DNA from: Antiquaquibacter metalliresistens
Lineage (GTDB): Bacteria > Actinomycetota > Actinomycetes > Actinomycetales > Microbacteriaceae
DNA length: 64,000 bases
NCBI RefSeq assembly: GCF_029211225.1
Contig: NZ_JARGEM010000004.1
Location: forward strand, 329,945-393,944
Direction: 5' to 3'
A program made the position numbers and the translations under genes. Under the pieces are notes generated by a model, which searched no databases, was not told the origin of the DNA, and saw only the letters and a list, made by a program, of their open reading frames with translations. Numbering within the stretch: the stretch's first letter is position 1; the number at the start of each line of letters is the position of its first letter. Below are positions 46,520-56,680 of the stretch, one piece after another.

Positions 46520-46588
46520 CCGAACAGCGCTGACCGGATCGCGTCGCGACATGGCGGGAACCCGGCGGCGTGCGGTCAATCGCCCCGT

Positions 46589-46594
46589 TACCGT
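46589..46594 (+). promoter_or_regulatory. Leaderless -10 box of the rhodanese gene
   Basis: TACCGT, six bases, then ATG. Confidence 0.5.
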
Positions 46595-46600
46595 CGGAGC

Positions 46601-47005
46601 ATGAACGTCGCCGACTACTTCGCCGCCAAGCTCGCCTTCGAGACCGACCCCTCCGACGTCTACGTCGCCCGCAAGGCCGGCGAAAACTTCGTGCTCGTCG
46701 ACACCCGCAGCGAGGCCGCGTGGTTGCAGGGTCGCGCGCGCGACGCCATCCACATGCCCACCGCGACGATCGCCGACCGCGCGCCCGCCGAGATCCCGAT
46801 CGACACCCCCGTGGTCGTCTACTGCTGGAGCCCCGGATGCAACGGCGGCACGAAGGCCGCGCTCGAGTTCGCCCGCCTCGGCTACGCCGTGAAGGAGATG
46901 ATCGGCGGCTTCGAGTACTGGGCTCGCGAGGGCTACCCGGTCGTCACCGACGACGGGCCGCTCGTGCGCGAGGTCGATGAGTTGACGGGCGTGCGTCGGG
47001 CGTAG
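46601..47005 (+). CDS. Single-domain rhodanese
   Basis: 134 residues. The active-site loop is CWSPGCNGG with catalytic Cys75 and a second Cys80, and the N-terminal motif is LVDTRSEAAWLQGRARDAIHMP. It should transfer sulfane sulfur or bind a persulfide; a six-residue loop is typical of sulfurtransferases rather than phosphatase-like members. No signal peptide is present. The gene stands alone on its own leaderless promoter. Confidence 0.88.
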   Translation: MNVADYFAAKLAFETDPSDVYVARKAGENFVLVDTRSEAAWLQGRARDAIHMPTATIADRAPAEIPIDTPVVVYCWSPGCNGGTKAALEFARLGYAVKEMIGGFEYWAREGYPVVTDDGPLVREVDELTGVRRA

Positions 47006-47042
47006 CGCCGACCCGGCCGCCGCCGCCGCCGTGTGCCGCTTC

Positions 47043-47048
47043 TAAGCT
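47043..47048 (+). promoter_or_regulatory. Leaderless -10 box of cofE
   Basis: TAAGCT, six bases, then GTG. Confidence 0.5.
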
Positions 47049-47054
47049 GGAGCG

Positions 47055-47867
47055 GTGAGCCTCACCGTGCTGCCCGTGCCCGGCATCCCCGAGATCGTCG
47101 CGGGGGATGACCTCGCCACGATCATCGGCGACGCGCTGCCCGAGCTGCAGCACGGCGACATCCTGGCCGTCACCTCCAAGATCGTCTCGAAGGCCGAGGG
47201 CCGCAGCATCGTCGCCGCCGACCGCGAGGACGCGATCACCGCCGAGACGGTGCGTGTGGTCGCCACCCGCGAGCACGCCAAGGGCGTCACCCGCATCGTG
47301 GAGAACCGGCTGGGTCTCGTGCTCGCCGCGGCCGGGGTGGATGCCTCCAACACCCCGGAGGGCACCGTGCTGCTGCTGCCCGAAGACCCGGACGCGAGCG
47401 CCCGCGCGCTCGCCGCCGCCCTGCGCGAGCGGTTCGGGGTGCGCGTCGGGGTCGTGATCTCCGACACGCTCGGCCGACCCTGGCGGCAGGGACAGACGGA
47501 TGTCGCGATCGGCGCCGCGGGCATCCGCGTGCTCCACGACCTGCGTGGCACCACCGACGCCTCGGGCCGGCGGCTGGACGTGACGGTCGCCGCCGTCGCC
47601 GACGAGATCGCCGCCGCCGCAGACCTGGTGAAGGGCAAGACCTCGCAGGTGCCGGTCGCGATCGTGCGCGGACTCGGCGAGCTCGTCGGCGAGCTCGACC
47701 TGCCGGGCGCCGCGGCGATCGTGCGCTCGCCGGAGGAGGACATGTTCCGGCTCGGCACCGAGGAGGCGTGGCGCGAAGGCTACGAGGCGGGGCTGGCGGC
47801 GCGGAGCGGGTCTCGGCCCTCGACCGCCGAAGAGCCGCGCACCGCAGAGCCGCGCACCGCAGACTAG
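47055..47867 (+). CDS. cofE: Coenzyme F420-0:L-glutamate ligase
   Basis: 270 residues, the CofE domain alone without the C-terminal nitroreductase-like domain of mycobacterial FbiB. It adds glutamates to F420-0 using GTP. Motifs: [37 protein letters not shown] and [11 protein letters not shown]. The C-terminal tail encodes a tandem repeat (two 15-base units, GAGCCGCGCACCGCA) adding about ten non-conserved residues. It explains how the two F420 oxidoreductases here get their cofactor; cofC/cofD are not in the window. It overlaps the end of the convergent maoC gene by four bases. Confidence 0.93.
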   Translation: MSLTVLPVPGIPEIVAGDDLATIIGDALPELQHGDILAVTSKIVSKAEGRSIVAADREDAITAETVRVVATREHAKGVTRIVENRLGLVLAAAGVDASNTPEGTVLLLPEDPDASARALAAALRERFGVRVGVVISDTLGRPWRQGQTDVAIGAAGIRVLHDLRGTTDASGRRLDVTVAAVADEIAAAADLVKGKTSQVPVAIVRGLGELVGELDLPGAAAIVRSPEEDMFRLGTEEAWREGYEAGLAARSGSRPSTAEEPRTAEPRTAD

Positions 47868-48385
47868 GGCCGCTCGCCCTCGCACCACACCAGCGCCGTG
47901 CGGTTCGCGCGGGCGACCTCGACGCCGCTCTGGTTGGCACCGGTGTGCAGCAGCGTCACCACCCCCTGCCCGGGTCGCGACGCCGACAGCCGCTTCTCGA
48001 CGACGAGCGTGCGCGAGTAGAGGGTGTCGCCCAGGAACAGCGGATGCGGGAACGCCACCTCGCCGAAGCCCAGGTTCGCGACGAGCGTGCCCTGCGTCAG
48101 CTGCGCGACGGACGAGCCGACGATGGTCGCGAGCGTGAGCATGGAGTTGACGAGCCGCTGTCCGAACGGCTGCGTGGCAGACCACGCGGCATCCAGGTGC
48201 AGGGCTTGCGTGTTCATGGTGAGGGTCGTGAACAGCACGTTGTCGGCCTCGGTGATGGTGCGGCCGGGGCGATGCAGGTAGGTCGCGCCCACCTCGAACT
48301 CCTCGAACCAGAGGCCGCGCTGCTCGATCTCACGGCCGGGTCCGCCGGCGCCCGGCTCGACCCCGCCCGGCTCCGGCCCGCTCAC
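47864..48385 (-). CDS. MaoC-family dehydratase
   Basis: 173 residues, a hot-dog fold with the MaoC motif region [14 protein letters not shown] and [17 protein letters not shown]. It is last in the minus-strand branched-chain catabolic operon and probably hydrates an enoyl-CoA intermediate. Its position matches Rv2499c beside fadE19 in Mycobacterium tuberculosis. The GTG start overlaps the acyl-CoA dehydrogenase stop. Confidence 0.88.
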   Translation of the reverse strand: MSGPEPGGVEPGAGGPGREIEQRGLWFEEFEVGATYLHRPGRTITEADNVLFTTLTMNTQALHLDAAWSATQPFGQRLVNSMLTLATIVGSSVAQLTQGTLVANLGFGEVAFPHPLFLGDTLYSRTLVVEKRLSASRPGQGVVTLLHTGANQSGVEVARANRTALVWCEGERP

Positions 48386-49533
48386 CGGAACCCCAACTCG
48401 CGCGCGATCACCATGAGCTGCACCTCGGTGGTGCCCTCGCCGATCTCGAGGATCTTCGAGTCCCGGTAGTGCCGGGCGACCGGGTATTCGTTCATGAAGC
48501 CGTTCCCTCCGAAGATCTGCGTGGCATCCCGGGCGTTGTCCATCGCCGCCTCGCTGCTGACCATCTTGGCGATGCTCGCCTCCATCTTGAAGGGCTGGCC
48601 CGCCGCGAGTCGGTGGGCTGCGTCGTAGGTGGCCAGGCGCGCGGTGTGCACGCGGGACTGCATGCGCGCGAGCGTGAACGCGATGTGCTGGTTCGCTCCG
48701 ATCGGCCGCCCGAACACGATGCGCGACTTCGCGTAGTCGATCGCGGCCTCGAGGCAGCCCTGCGCGGCACCGGTCGCGAGCGCGGCGATCGCGACCCGGC
48801 CCTCATCCAGGGTCTGGATGAAGTTGGCGAATCCGCGACCGCGCTCGCCGAGCAGGTGGTCGGCCGGCACCCGGCAGTCGTCGAAATACAGGGGATGCGT
48901 GTCGGAGGCGTGCCAGCCGACCTTGTCGTACGCCGGCCCCACCGTGAACCCCGGTGTGCCGCTCGGCACGATGATCGCCGACAGCTCGGGGGACCCGTCC
49001 GGGGAGCGCCCGGTGACCGCGGTGACCGTGACGAGGCTCGTGATCGCGGTGCCCGAGTTGGTGATGAACTGCTTCGAGCCGTTGATCACCCAGTGGTCGC
49101 CGTCGAGCACGGCCGTGGTGCGGGTGGCCGCGGCATCCGACCCCGCCTCCGGCTCGGTCAGACCGAAACCGGCGAGGGCGGTGCCGGCGGCGAGATCCGG
49201 CAGCCAGCGCTGGCGCTGCTGCTCGGTGCCGCTGCGCAGGATCGGCATGGCCCCGAGCCCGACCGCCGCCTCCAGGGTGATCGCGATCGACTGGTCGACG
49301 CGCGCCAGCTGCTCGAGGGCGATGCAGAGCTCGACGTAGCTCGCGCCCTGGCCGCCGTAGGCCTCCGGCAGGGGCAGCCCGAACAGACCCAACTCGCCCA
49401 TCACCGCGACGATGTCGAGCGGCAGTTCGTGCTTCACGTCCTGCTCGTACGCACGGGGTGCGACCACCGTGTCGGCGAACTGTCGCACCATCTCGCGCAG
49501 CGCCAGCTGCTCGTCGGTGAAGTCGAGGCTCAT
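48382..49533 (-). CDS. Acyl-CoA dehydrogenase (probable isovaleryl/branched-chain type)
   Basis: 383 residues, normal length. FAD-binding and substrate motifs are present (FGLTEPEAGSDAAATRT, WVINGSKQFITNSGTA, and IFGGNGFMNEYPVARHYRD near the C-terminus). It corresponds to fadE19 in the equivalent mycobacterial cluster and should oxidise branched acyl-CoA before carboxylation by the AccA1/AccD1 pair. It overlaps accA1 upstream (ATGA) and maoC downstream (GTGA). Confidence 0.92.
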   Translation of the reverse strand: MSLDFTDEQLALREMVRQFADTVVAPRAYEQDVKHELPLDIVAVMGELGLFGLPLPEAYGGQGASYVELCIALEQLARVDQSIAITLEAAVGLGAMPILRSGTEQQRQRWLPDLAAGTALAGFGLTEPEAGSDAAATRTTAVLDGDHWVINGSKQFITNSGTAITSLVTVTAVTGRSPDGSPELSAIIVPSGTPGFTVGPAYDKVGWHASDTHPLYFDDCRVPADHLLGERGRGFANFIQTLDEGRVAIAALATGAAQGCLEAAIDYAKSRIVFGRPIGANQHIAFTLARMQSRVHTARLATYDAAHRLAAGQPFKMEASIAKMVSSEAAMDNARDATQIFGGNGFMNEYPVARHYRDSKILEIGEGTTEVQLMVIARELGFR

Positions 49534-51446
49534 GGCGTCACCGTCGCCACGAGCTGATCCAGCCGCACCTGGTCGCCGGGGGCGACCGCGACGGTCACCA
49601 CCCCGTCGCTCGGTGCCGCGAGCGCGTGCTCCATCTTCATCGCCTCCACCGCCAGCAGCGGCTGGCCGGCCGCCACCGCGTCACCGGATGCCACGAACAC
49701 CGACACGACCGTGCCCGGCATCGACGCCCGCACCTCCGGGTTCACGACCCCTTCGACCCGCGCGAGCGACGCACGGTGCGCCGCAAGCCGCTGCTCGCGG
49801 GTGAGCACCGGCAGCTCCCAGGTGCGGCCGTCGCGGGCGAGCCACAGGATGCCCCCGGCCCGCGCCCAGCGGAAGGTGACCGACTCCCCGCCGAACTCGA
49901 TCGTCGCGGTGCTCTCGTCGTGCCGGAATCGGGTCGGCAGCCCATCCACGACCGCGACTCCGGGCGCGCCGAGCACCGTCACCGTGCTGTCGCCGAGGTG
50001 GTAGCGCGCCGGTCGGTGGGCGCCGATGCGCCAGCCGCTCGGTCGCCCCCAGAGGCTCGGGCCCCACGCCGTGGCGTGCTCGATGAGCGCCGCGCAGGCG
50101 AGCGCCGCGGCATCCGTCGCCTGCGGGGCCGTGGGCAGCGCATCGACCAGGCCGGTGTCGAGCCGACCCGCGCGCACCCGCGGGTCGGCGAGCAGGTCGC
50201 GCAGGAACGCCTGGTTCGTGCGCACGCCCAGCACGGTCGTCTCCGCGAGCGCACGGTCGAGACGCGCGAGCGCCTTGTCGCGCGTCTCGCCCCACGCGAT
50301 CACCTTCGCCAGCAGCGAGTCGTAGTCGGATGTCACGACCAGCCCCTCGGCGAGCGCGCTGTCCACCCGCACGCCGACGCCGTCCGCCTCGCGCAACCCG
50401 AGCACCGTGCCACCGGTCGGCAGGAACCCCGCGGCCGGATCCTCCGCGCACAACCGCGCCTCGATCGCGTGCCCGCGCGGCGCGAACTCGAGCTCGAGCC
50501 GCTCGCCGGCCGCGATGCGCAGTTGCCACTCGACCAGGTCGACGCCCGCGACCATCTCGGTCACTGGGTGCTCCACCTGAAGCCGGGTGTTCATCTCCAT
50601 GAAGAAGAACGTGTCCGGCTCGGCGTCGGAGACCAGGAACTCGACGGTGCCCGCGCCGACGTAGGCGACGCTGCGGGCCACCTCGCGGGCGGCCTCGCCG
50701 ATCGCCGCGCGCGTCGTATCCGACAGCAGCGGCGATGGCGACTCCTCGATGACCTTCTGGTGTCGGCGCTGCAGCGAGCACTCGCGCTCGCCGAGGTGCA
50801 TCACGGTGCCGTGCGTGTCGGCGAGCACCTGCACCTCGATGTGCCGTGGGCTCGGGATGTACCGCTCGAGCAGCAGCGCATCGTCGCCGAACGCCCGCTT
50901 CGCCACCCGCCGCGACGCCGCGAGCACTGCGGGCAGCTCGCCGAGCGAGTCGACCACCGTCATGCCCTTGCCGCCGCCGCCCGCGCTCGGCTTGACGATG
51001 AGCGGCAACCCCACGCCGGACGCCGCCTCGATCAGTTGCGCGTCGGTCATGCCGGCGTCCCCAGTGCCCGGGATGATCGGCACCCCCCGCGCTGCGACGT
51101 GCGCCTTGGCGCGGATCTTGTCGCCCATCGTCTCGATCGCCTGCGGCGGCGGACCGATGAACACCACCCCGGCGGCCGCGCATGCGCGGGCGAAGTCCGC
51201 GTTCTCGGCGAGAAACCCGTACCCGGGGTGCACGGCGTCGGCGCCGGTGGCCGTCGCGACGGTGACGAGGGCCGCGGCATCCAGGTAGCTGTCGACGTGC
51301 ACCGCGCGGTCGGCGAGGCCGACGTGTCGCGCGCCGCGGTCGGCGTCGGTGTAGACGGCGATCGAGCGGATGCCGAGCTCGCCCAGCGTGCGGATCACCC
51401 GGCAGGCGATCTCGCCCCGGTTGGCCACGAGCACGCTCTCGAACAT
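49530..51446 (-). CDS. accA1: Acyl-CoA carboxylase biotin subunit (AccA1 type)
   Basis: 638 residues from ATG 51446; GTG 51455 overlapping the accD1 stop (GTGA) is an equally possible start adding VIA. The biotin carboxylase domain comes first (SVLVANRGEIACRVIRTL, ATP-grasp GGGGKGM, EMNTRLQVEHPVTE), and the biotinyl domain has VEAMKMEH with Lys604 near the end. It carboxylates biotin for the AccD1 partner. Position and partner indicate 3-methylcrotonyl-CoA in leucine breakdown. Confidence 0.93.
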   Translation of the reverse strand: MFESVLVANRGEIACRVIRTLGELGIRSIAVYTDADRGARHVGLADRAVHVDSYLDAAALVTVATATGADAVHPGYGFLAENADFARACAAAGVVFIGPPPQAIETMGDKIRAKAHVAARGVPIIPGTGDAGMTDAQLIEAASGVGLPLIVKPSAGGGGKGMTVVDSLGELPAVLAASRRVAKRAFGDDALLLERYIPSPRHIEVQVLADTHGTVMHLGERECSLQRRHQKVIEESPSPLLSDTTRAAIGEAAREVARSVAYVGAGTVEFLVSDAEPDTFFFMEMNTRLQVEHPVTEMVAGVDLVEWQLRIAAGERLELEFAPRGHAIEARLCAEDPAAGFLPTGGTVLGLREADGVGVRVDSALAEGLVVTSDYDSLLAKVIAWGETRDKALARLDRALAETTVLGVRTNQAFLRDLLADPRVRAGRLDTGLVDALPTAPQATDAAALACAALIEHATAWGPSLWGRPSGWRIGAHRPARYHLGDSTVTVLGAPGVAVVDGLPTRFRHDESTATIEFGGESVTFRWARAGGILWLARDGRTWELPVLTREQRLAAHRASLARVEGVVNPEVRASMPGTVVSVFVASGDAVAAGQPLLAVEAMKMEHALAAPSDGVVTVAVAPGDQVRLDQLVATVTP

Positions 51447-51451
51447 CGCGA

Positions 51452-53002
51452 TCACATCCGGAACAGCCCGAAGGCCGGCTCGGGCAGGGGCACGGCCGCG
51501 CAGACGTCGAGGGCAAGGCCGAGCACGGTGCGGGTGTCGTCGGGCTCGATGATGCCGTCGTCCCACAGGCGCGCGGTCGAATAGTAGGGGCTGCCCTGCC
51601 GCTCGTACTGCTCGCGGATCGCGCTGGAATCCTGCCCCACCGTCGTGAGCACCGAGGCGGCCTGCGCCCCGCCCATCACCGAGATGCGCGCGTTCGGCCA
51701 CATCCACAGGAACCGCGGGCTGTACGCCCGCCCGCACATCGAGTAGTTGCCGGCGCCGAACGACCCGCCGATCACGACCGTGAGCTTGGGCACGCGCGTC
51801 GTCGCGACGGCGGTCACCATCTTCGCGCCGTGCTTGGCTATGCCGCCGGCCTCCGCATCCCGGCCCACCATGAACCCGGCGACGTTCTGCAGGAACACCA
51901 GCGGAATGCCGCGCTGATCGCACAGCTCGATGAAGTGCGCGCCCTTCACCGCCGACTCGCTGAAGAGCACGCCGTTGTTGGCGAGAATGCCGACGGGATG
52001 CCCGTGCACCCGCGCGAAGCCGGTGACGAGCGTCGCGCCGTACTCGGCCTTGAACTCGTGGAACTCGGAGCCGTCGGTCAGCCGCGCGATCACCTCGTGC
52101 ACGTCGTAGGCTTCCTGCACGTCCACGGGCACCACCTCGGTCAGGCTGCCGGTGACGGCGGGTTCGCGGCTCGGCTGGATGTCCCAGGCCGGGGCCAGGG
52201 GCGGCGGCAGCGTCGCGACGATGTCGCGCACGATGCCGAGGGCGTGGCGGTCGTCGTCGGCGAGGTGGTCGACGACGCCGGAGGTGCGGGCGTGCAGCTC
52301 GCCGCCGCCGAGGTCTTCGGCCGCGACATCCTCGCCGATCGCGGCCTTCACGAGCGGGGGGCCGCCGAGAAAGATGGTGCCCTGGCCGCGCACGATCACG
52401 GACTCGTCGCTCATCGCCGGCACGTAGGCCCCGCCCGCGGTGCACGAGCCCAGCACCGCCGCGATCTGAGGGATGCGCTGCGCCGACATCCTCGCCTGGT
52501 TGAAGAAGATGCGACCGAAGTGGTCGCGGTCGGGGAACACCTCGTCCTGCATCGGCAGGAACGCGCCCCCCGAGTCGACGAGGGAGATGCACGGCAGCCG
52601 GTTCTCGAGCGCGATCTCCTGCGCGCGCAGGTGCTTCTTCACGGTCATCGGCAGGTACGTGCCGCCCTTGACGGTCGCGTCGTTGCAGATCACGAGCACC
52701 GGCCGGCCGTGAACCTGGCCGATGCCGGCGATCACCCCGGCGCCGGGCGCCTCGTCGTCGTAGAGGCCGAACGCGGCGAGCGGCGCGATCTCCAGGAACG
52801 GGCTGCCCTCGTCGAGCAGCTCGTCGACGCGGTCGCGGGGCAGCAGCTTGCCGCGCGCGAGGTGGCGTTCGCGGGAGCGCTCCGGTCCGCCGAGCGCGGC
52901 CGTCGCGAGACGCTCGCGCAACTCGGCGATCAGTTCGGCGTGGGTGACGCCGGGCGCGCTCACCCGGGTCGCCTCGCCGCCGCCTGGATTCTCCGCGCTC
53001 AT
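51452..53002 (-). CDS. accD1: Acyl-CoA carboxylase transferase subunit (AccD1, methylcrotonyl-CoA type)
   Basis: 516 residues. The carboxyltransferase fold is clear ([65 protein letters not shown]). The last two motifs are typical of 3-methylcrotonyl-CoA carboxylase beta subunits. It transfers CO2 from biotin on AccA1. It starts one base after bkdC and is followed by accA1 in the same transcript. Confidence 0.94.
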   Translation of the reverse strand: MSAENPGGGEATRVSAPGVTHAELIAELRERLATAALGGPERSRERHLARGKLLPRDRVDELLDEGSPFLEIAPLAAFGLYDDEAPGAGVIAGIGQVHGRPVLVICNDATVKGGTYLPMTVKKHLRAQEIALENRLPCISLVDSGGAFLPMQDEVFPDRDHFGRIFFNQARMSAQRIPQIAAVLGSCTAGGAYVPAMSDESVIVRGQGTIFLGGPPLVKAAIGEDVAAEDLGGGELHARTSGVVDHLADDDRHALGIVRDIVATLPPPLAPAWDIQPSREPAVTGSLTEVVPVDVQEAYDVHEVIARLTDGSEFHEFKAEYGATLVTGFARVHGHPVGILANNGVLFSESAVKGAHFIELCDQRGIPLVFLQNVAGFMVGRDAEAGGIAKHGAKMVTAVATTRVPKLTVVIGGSFGAGNYSMCGRAYSPRFLWMWPNARISVMGGAQAASVLTTVGQDSSAIREQYERQGSPYYSTARLWDDGIIEPDDTRTVLGLALDVCAAVPLPEPAFGLFRM

Positions 53003-53003
53003 C

Positions 53004-54419
53004 TCACACCATCGCCAGCACGCGCGCCGGGTCGTGCAGGATCGCCCCGACGTCGGCGAGGAATCGGGAGCCCTGCTCGCCGTCGACGACGCGGTGGTCG
53101 AACGACAGGCTCAGGGTGAGCACGTCGCGCAGGGCGACCTCGCCGCGGTGCTCCCACGGCATCCGTCGCACCGCACCGAGCGCCAGGATGCCCGCCTCGC
53201 CCGGCACCAGGATCGGGGTGCCGGCGTCGATACCGAACACGCCGATGTTCGTGATCGTGAACGTGCCGCCACGCAGCGCCGGCGGTTGGGTGCCGCCGTC
53301 TCGCGCGGTGACGGCCAGCTCGCGGATCGCGTCGGCGAGTGCGAACAGCGTCAGGCGCTCGGCGCCCTTGACGTTGGGCACGACGAGTCCGCGACCGGTC
53401 GCCACGGCGATGCCGAGGTTCACGGTTCCGGGGTGCACGATCTGCTGGGCGGCCTGGTCCCAGCGGCTGTTGAGCTCCGGATTGCGGGCGAGCGCGATGC
53501 AGACCGCCTTCGCCGTGAGGGCGAGCACGTTGGTTCGCGGCTCGAGCCGCGCGAGCAACTCGGTCGCGGCAGTCACGTCGACGGTGAGGAACTCGGTGAC
53601 GTGGGGAGCGGTGAACGCACTCGCGACCATGGCGGCGGCGGTCGCCTTGCGCACGCCCTTGATGGGGGTGCGGGTCTCCGTCGGGATGCCGCGGGTCGCG
53701 CCACCCGTGCCCGTCGGGTCGCCCGAGCCATCCGCGCCATCCGCAACCCCGCTCGTCGAGCCAGCGCCACCCGCGGCGCCAGCCCCGCCCGACCGCGCCG
53801 CCGACTCCACGTCGACGCGCGTGATCAGCCCGTTCGGGCCGGTGCCGCGCAGGCTCTCGATATCGATGCCGAGCTCGCGGGCGAGGGTGCGCACGGGCGG
53901 TGTGGAACGCGGCCGTTCGGCGCTCGCGCCGGTGATGCGGGCGGCGCTGCTCGCCGGATTCGCGCCGCCCGCGACACCGGCAGCGTCGTCGCCGGGCACG
54001 CCGCCAGCTGCGCCGCCAGCTGCGCCGCCCAGCACTCCGCCAGCTGCGTCGCCCACCGCGCTCGCCACGCCCCGCGCCCGGCGCCGCGGGGCGACCGCGT
54101 CCGCGGAGGCGCCGTAGCCGACGAGGTTCGGCTCGGAGGCGACGTCGGTCGGCGCAGCGTTGGGCCCCGCCGAGCCGGCGGCCGTGTCATCCACGCTCAG
54201 CAACGGCGCGCCCACCTCCACCGTGTCGCCTGCGCCGGCATGCAGCGCCGCCACGATGCCCGCGAACGGCGACGGCAACTCGACGATCGCCTTCGCCGTC
54301 TCGATGTCGGCGATCACCTGGTTCAGCTCGATGCGGTCGCCGACCGCGATACGCCACGCCACCACCTCGGACTCGGTGAGCCCCTCACCGAGATCCGGCA
54401 GTGCGAACTCGCGGATCAC
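53004..54419 (-). CDS. bkdC: Branched-chain 2-oxo acid dehydrogenase E2 (lipoyl acyltransferase)
   Basis: 471 residues. The lipoyl domain (1-80) carries the attachment Lys43 in IETAKAIVE (TAK instead of the more common TDK). A peripheral-subunit-binding domain ([20 protein letters not shown]) lies in the middle, and the catalytic domain has [11 protein letters not shown] with the active-site His. The linkers are extremely Ala/Gly-rich ([22 protein letters not shown]), the first encoded in part by 12-base repeats. It passes acyl groups to CoA in the BCKDH complex. Confidence 0.93.
   Translation of the reverse strand: MIREFALPDLGEGLTESEVVAWRIAVGDRIELNQVIADIETAKAIVELPSPFAGIVAALHAGAGDTVEVGAPLLSVDDTAAGSAGPNAAPTDVASEPNLVGYGASADAVAPRRRARGVASAVGDAAGGVLGGAAGGAAGGVPGDDAAGVAGGANPASSAARITGASAERPRSTPPVRTLARELGIDIESLRGTGPNGLITRVDVESAARSGGAGAAGGAGSTSGVADGADGSGDPTGTGGATRGIPTETRTPIKGVRKATAAAMVASAFTAPHVTEFLTVDVTAATELLARLEPRTNVLALTAKAVCIALARNPELNSRWDQAAQQIVHPGTVNLGIAVATGRGLVVPNVKGAERLTLFALADAIRELAVTARDGGTQPPALRGGTFTITNIGVFGIDAGTPILVPGEAGILALGAVRRMPWEHRGEVALRDVLTLSLSFDHRVVDGEQGSRFLADVGAILHDPARVLAMV
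54002..54025. repeat. Tandem 12-base repeat in the bkdC linker
   Basis: CGCCAGCTGCGC occurs twice in a row (54002-54013, 54014-54025), with diverged units following. It encodes part of the Ala/Gly-rich swinging-arm linker and could change linker length by slippage in steps of four residues. Confidence 0.8.
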
Positions 54420-55450
54420 GCCCGAACCCCCGATGCGATCAGCCCGAGCGCACGGTCCACCCCGTCGAGCATGCGATCGAGGTCGGGCAGGTGGTGCCGT
54501 TCCGCCTTCGCCGGCGGGAACGGCACGTCGTGCCCGGTGACCCGCACGGGCGCGGCCTCAAGAAACTCGAAGCAGCGTTCGGTGATGCTCGCCGCCAGCT
54601 CCGCACCGAGACCGCCAGACAGTGCGGCCTCGTGCGTGATCACCAGGCGCCCGGTCTTGCGCACGGATGCCTCGATCACTGGGTAGTCCACCGGCGAGAG
54701 CGAGCGCAGGTCGATGACCTCGATGCCGATGCCCTCCTCGCGGGCGGCGGCAGCGGCATCCACCGCGGTCTGCACCAGACCGCCGTACGCGAGCAGCGTG
54801 ACCCGGTCGCCCGGAACCACCACCCTGGCGTGCCCCATCGTCGGCGTCGCGTCGAGGTCGACCTCCGCCTTGACGTGGTAGCGGCGTTTCGGCTCGAAGA
54901 ACAGCACGGGGTCGTCGCTGGCGATCGCCGCACGGATGCCGTCGTAGGCGTCCTGCGGATTCGACACCGCCATCACGCGCAGTCCGGGGGTGCTCGCGAA
55001 GTACGCCTCGGGGGAGTCGGAGTGATGCTCCGCCGCGCCGATGCCGCCGGCCCACGGCACCCGGATCGTCACCGGCATGCGCACCGCCCCGCGCGTGCGG
55101 CTGTGGATGCGGGCGAGCTGGCTGACGATCTGGTCGAACGCGGAGTAGATGAAGCCGTCGAACTGGATCTCCACCACCGGTCGGAACCCGCGGTAGGCGA
55201 GCCCGATCGCGGTGCCCAGGATGCCGGCCTCGGCGAGGGGCGTGTCGACCACGCGGGTGCGCCCGAACTCGGCCTGCAGTCCGTCGGTGATGCGGTAGAC
55301 GCCGCCGAGCGTGCCGATGTCCTCGCCGAGCAGCACGACGCGGTCGTCGTCGGCGAGGCTGCGGTGCAGCCCGGCGCGGATGGCCTTGGCGAGGGTGAGC
55401 GGTGCGAGCCCGCCCAGGTCCGCGCCCCGGTCCACGGTGTGTGCGCTCAC
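54416..55450 (-). CDS. bkdB: Branched-chain 2-oxo acid dehydrogenase E1 beta
   Basis: 344 residues, normal length. Typical E1 beta segments are seen (LLGEDIGTLGGVYRITDG, DTPLAEAGILGTAIGLA, FDQIVSQLARIHSRT). It forms the thiamine-diphosphate heterotetramer with the alpha subunit. The GTG start overlaps the bkdA stop (GTGA), and its own stop overlaps the bkdC start. Confidence 0.95.
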   Translation of the reverse strand: MSAHTVDRGADLGGLAPLTLAKAIRAGLHRSLADDDRVVLLGEDIGTLGGVYRITDGLQAEFGRTRVVDTPLAEAGILGTAIGLAYRGFRPVVEIQFDGFIYSAFDQIVSQLARIHSRTRGAVRMPVTIRVPWAGGIGAAEHHSDSPEAYFASTPGLRVMAVSNPQDAYDGIRAAIASDDPVLFFEPKRRYHVKAEVDLDATPTMGHARVVVPGDRVTLLAYGGLVQTAVDAAAAAREEGIGIEVIDLRSLSPVDYPVIEASVRKTGRLVITHEAALSGGLGAELAASITERCFEFLEAAPVRVTGHDVPFPPAKAERHHLPDLDRMLDGVDRALGLIASGVRA

Positions 55451-56553
55451 GCGAAGCCCTCCAGGTACTGCTGGTAGCGGTCGCGCTGCTCGTCGATGCG
55501 GGGATGCCGCTCCGCGTAGACGTGCTCGAAGAGACTCTCGGCGGGCGGGTCCGGCAGGGCGAGGCAGCGCTCGCGGAGCCCGGCGGCCGCGGCATCCGCC
55601 CGCGCTGCGGTCTCGGCGATGAACTCGGCGTCGAGTGCACCCTCGGCGGTGAGCAGCGCTTCGAGCCGGGCGATCGGATCGAGCGCCGCCCAGTGCTCGA
55701 GCTGGCCGACCGGCCGGTAGCGGGTGGGGTCATCCGCGGTGGTGTGCGGGCCCATGCGATAGGTGACCGCCTCGATGAGGGTGGGCCCGTCGCCGCGGCG
55801 GGCGCGGTCGAGGGCGATGCGCGTGGCGGCCATCACGGCGATCACGTCGTTGCCGTCGACGCGCATCGAGGGGATGCCGAAGCCGGGCCCGCGTTCGGCG
55901 AGCGACACCCGCGTCTGCAGCGCGACCGGCTCGGAGATGGCCCACTGGTTGTTCTGCACGAAGAACACGACCGGCGCCTGGAAGCTGGCGGCGAAGACCA
56001 TCGCCTCGGCGACCTCGCCCTTGCTCATGGCGCCATCGCCGAGGTAGGTGATGGCGACCGCGTCGGAGCCGTCCCAGGTGAGGCCCATCGCGTAGCCGGT
56101 GGCATGCAGGGTCTGGGTGGCGATCACGATCTGCGGGGGTGCCATGTTGAGCTCGGTGGGATTCCAGCCGCAGAACGCGGACCCGCGCCAGGCCTCGACC
56201 AGCTCGACCGGCTTGGCGCCGCGCACCCAGGCGACGCCGTGTTCGCGGTAGCTGGAGAACACGTAGTCGTCGGCGCGCAGCGCGCGGGCGGAGCCGATCT
56301 GGGCGGCCTCCTGTCCGAGCAGCGGGGGCCAGAGACCGAGTTGGCCCTGGCGCTGCAGGGCGGTCGCCTCGGCGTCGAGGCGGCGGACGATCGTCATGTC
56401 CTGCAGCAGCGAACGCAGTTGTTCGTGGCCGAGGTCGAGCACGTGCTCCTCGTAGCCCGGCGCGTGGATGCGCGTGCCGTCGGGGGCGAGCAGCTGGATG
56501 ACGTCGCTCGTGGCGACGAGCATCTCAACGGGGGATGCCGTGGTCTGGCTCAT
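55447..56553 (-). CDS. bkdA: Branched-chain 2-oxo acid dehydrogenase E1 alpha
   Basis: 368 residues. The thiamine-diphosphate motif runs from YLGDGAMSKGEVAEAM to VVFFVQNNQWAIS (GDG...NN), and a phosphorylation-loop-like segment YRMGPHTTADDPTRY follows. It decarboxylates keto acids of Leu, Ile and Val. It is first in the seven-gene operon, with a good ribosome site (AAGGGAGA) and a TAGCGT -10 box (56591-56586, minus strand) about 33 bases from the ATG, next to the divergent Lrp gene. Confidence 0.94.
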   Translation of the reverse strand: MSQTTASPVEMLVATSDVIQLLAPDGTRIHAPGYEEHVLDLGHEQLRSLLQDMTIVRRLDAEATALQRQGQLGLWPPLLGQEAAQIGSARALRADDYVFSSYREHGVAWVRGAKPVELVEAWRGSAFCGWNPTELNMAPPQIVIATQTLHATGYAMGLTWDGSDAVAITYLGDGAMSKGEVAEAMVFAASFQAPVVFFVQNNQWAISEPVALQTRVSLAERGPGFGIPSMRVDGNDVIAVMAATRIALDRARRGDGPTLIEAVTYRMGPHTTADDPTRYRPVGQLEHWAALDPIARLEALLTAEGALDAEFIAETAARADAAAAGLRERCLALPDPPAESLFEHVYAERHPRIDEQRDRYQQYLEGFA

Positions 56554-56608
56554 GAATCTCCCTTGATCCTGATCCGGTGCTCGCGACGCTACGCCGGGTC
56601 TGCAGATC

Positions 56609-56635
56609 GCTCAAGTGTTCGAGTACAGATTGAGC
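56609..56635. promoter_or_regulatory. Candidate Lrp/AsnC operator
   Basis: GCTCAA (56609-56614) and TTGAGC (56630-56635) form an inverted repeat with a 15-base centre, within the 127-base divergent spacer between bkdA and lrp. A direct repeat GCAGATCGC at 56602-56610 and 56642-56650 flanks it. Binding is inferred from position and symmetry. Confidence 0.5.
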
Positions 56636-56680
56636 AATTCGCGCAGATCGCGCCCAAGTCGGTTGCTAGAGTTGCGCAGT

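Noticed and set aside
49530-52592. Apparent single open frame of about 1,020 codons covering accA1 and part of accD1 on the minus strand
   Set aside because: The upstream part is a shadow of accD1, whose real product is in another frame. The true accA1 start is at 51446 or 51455.
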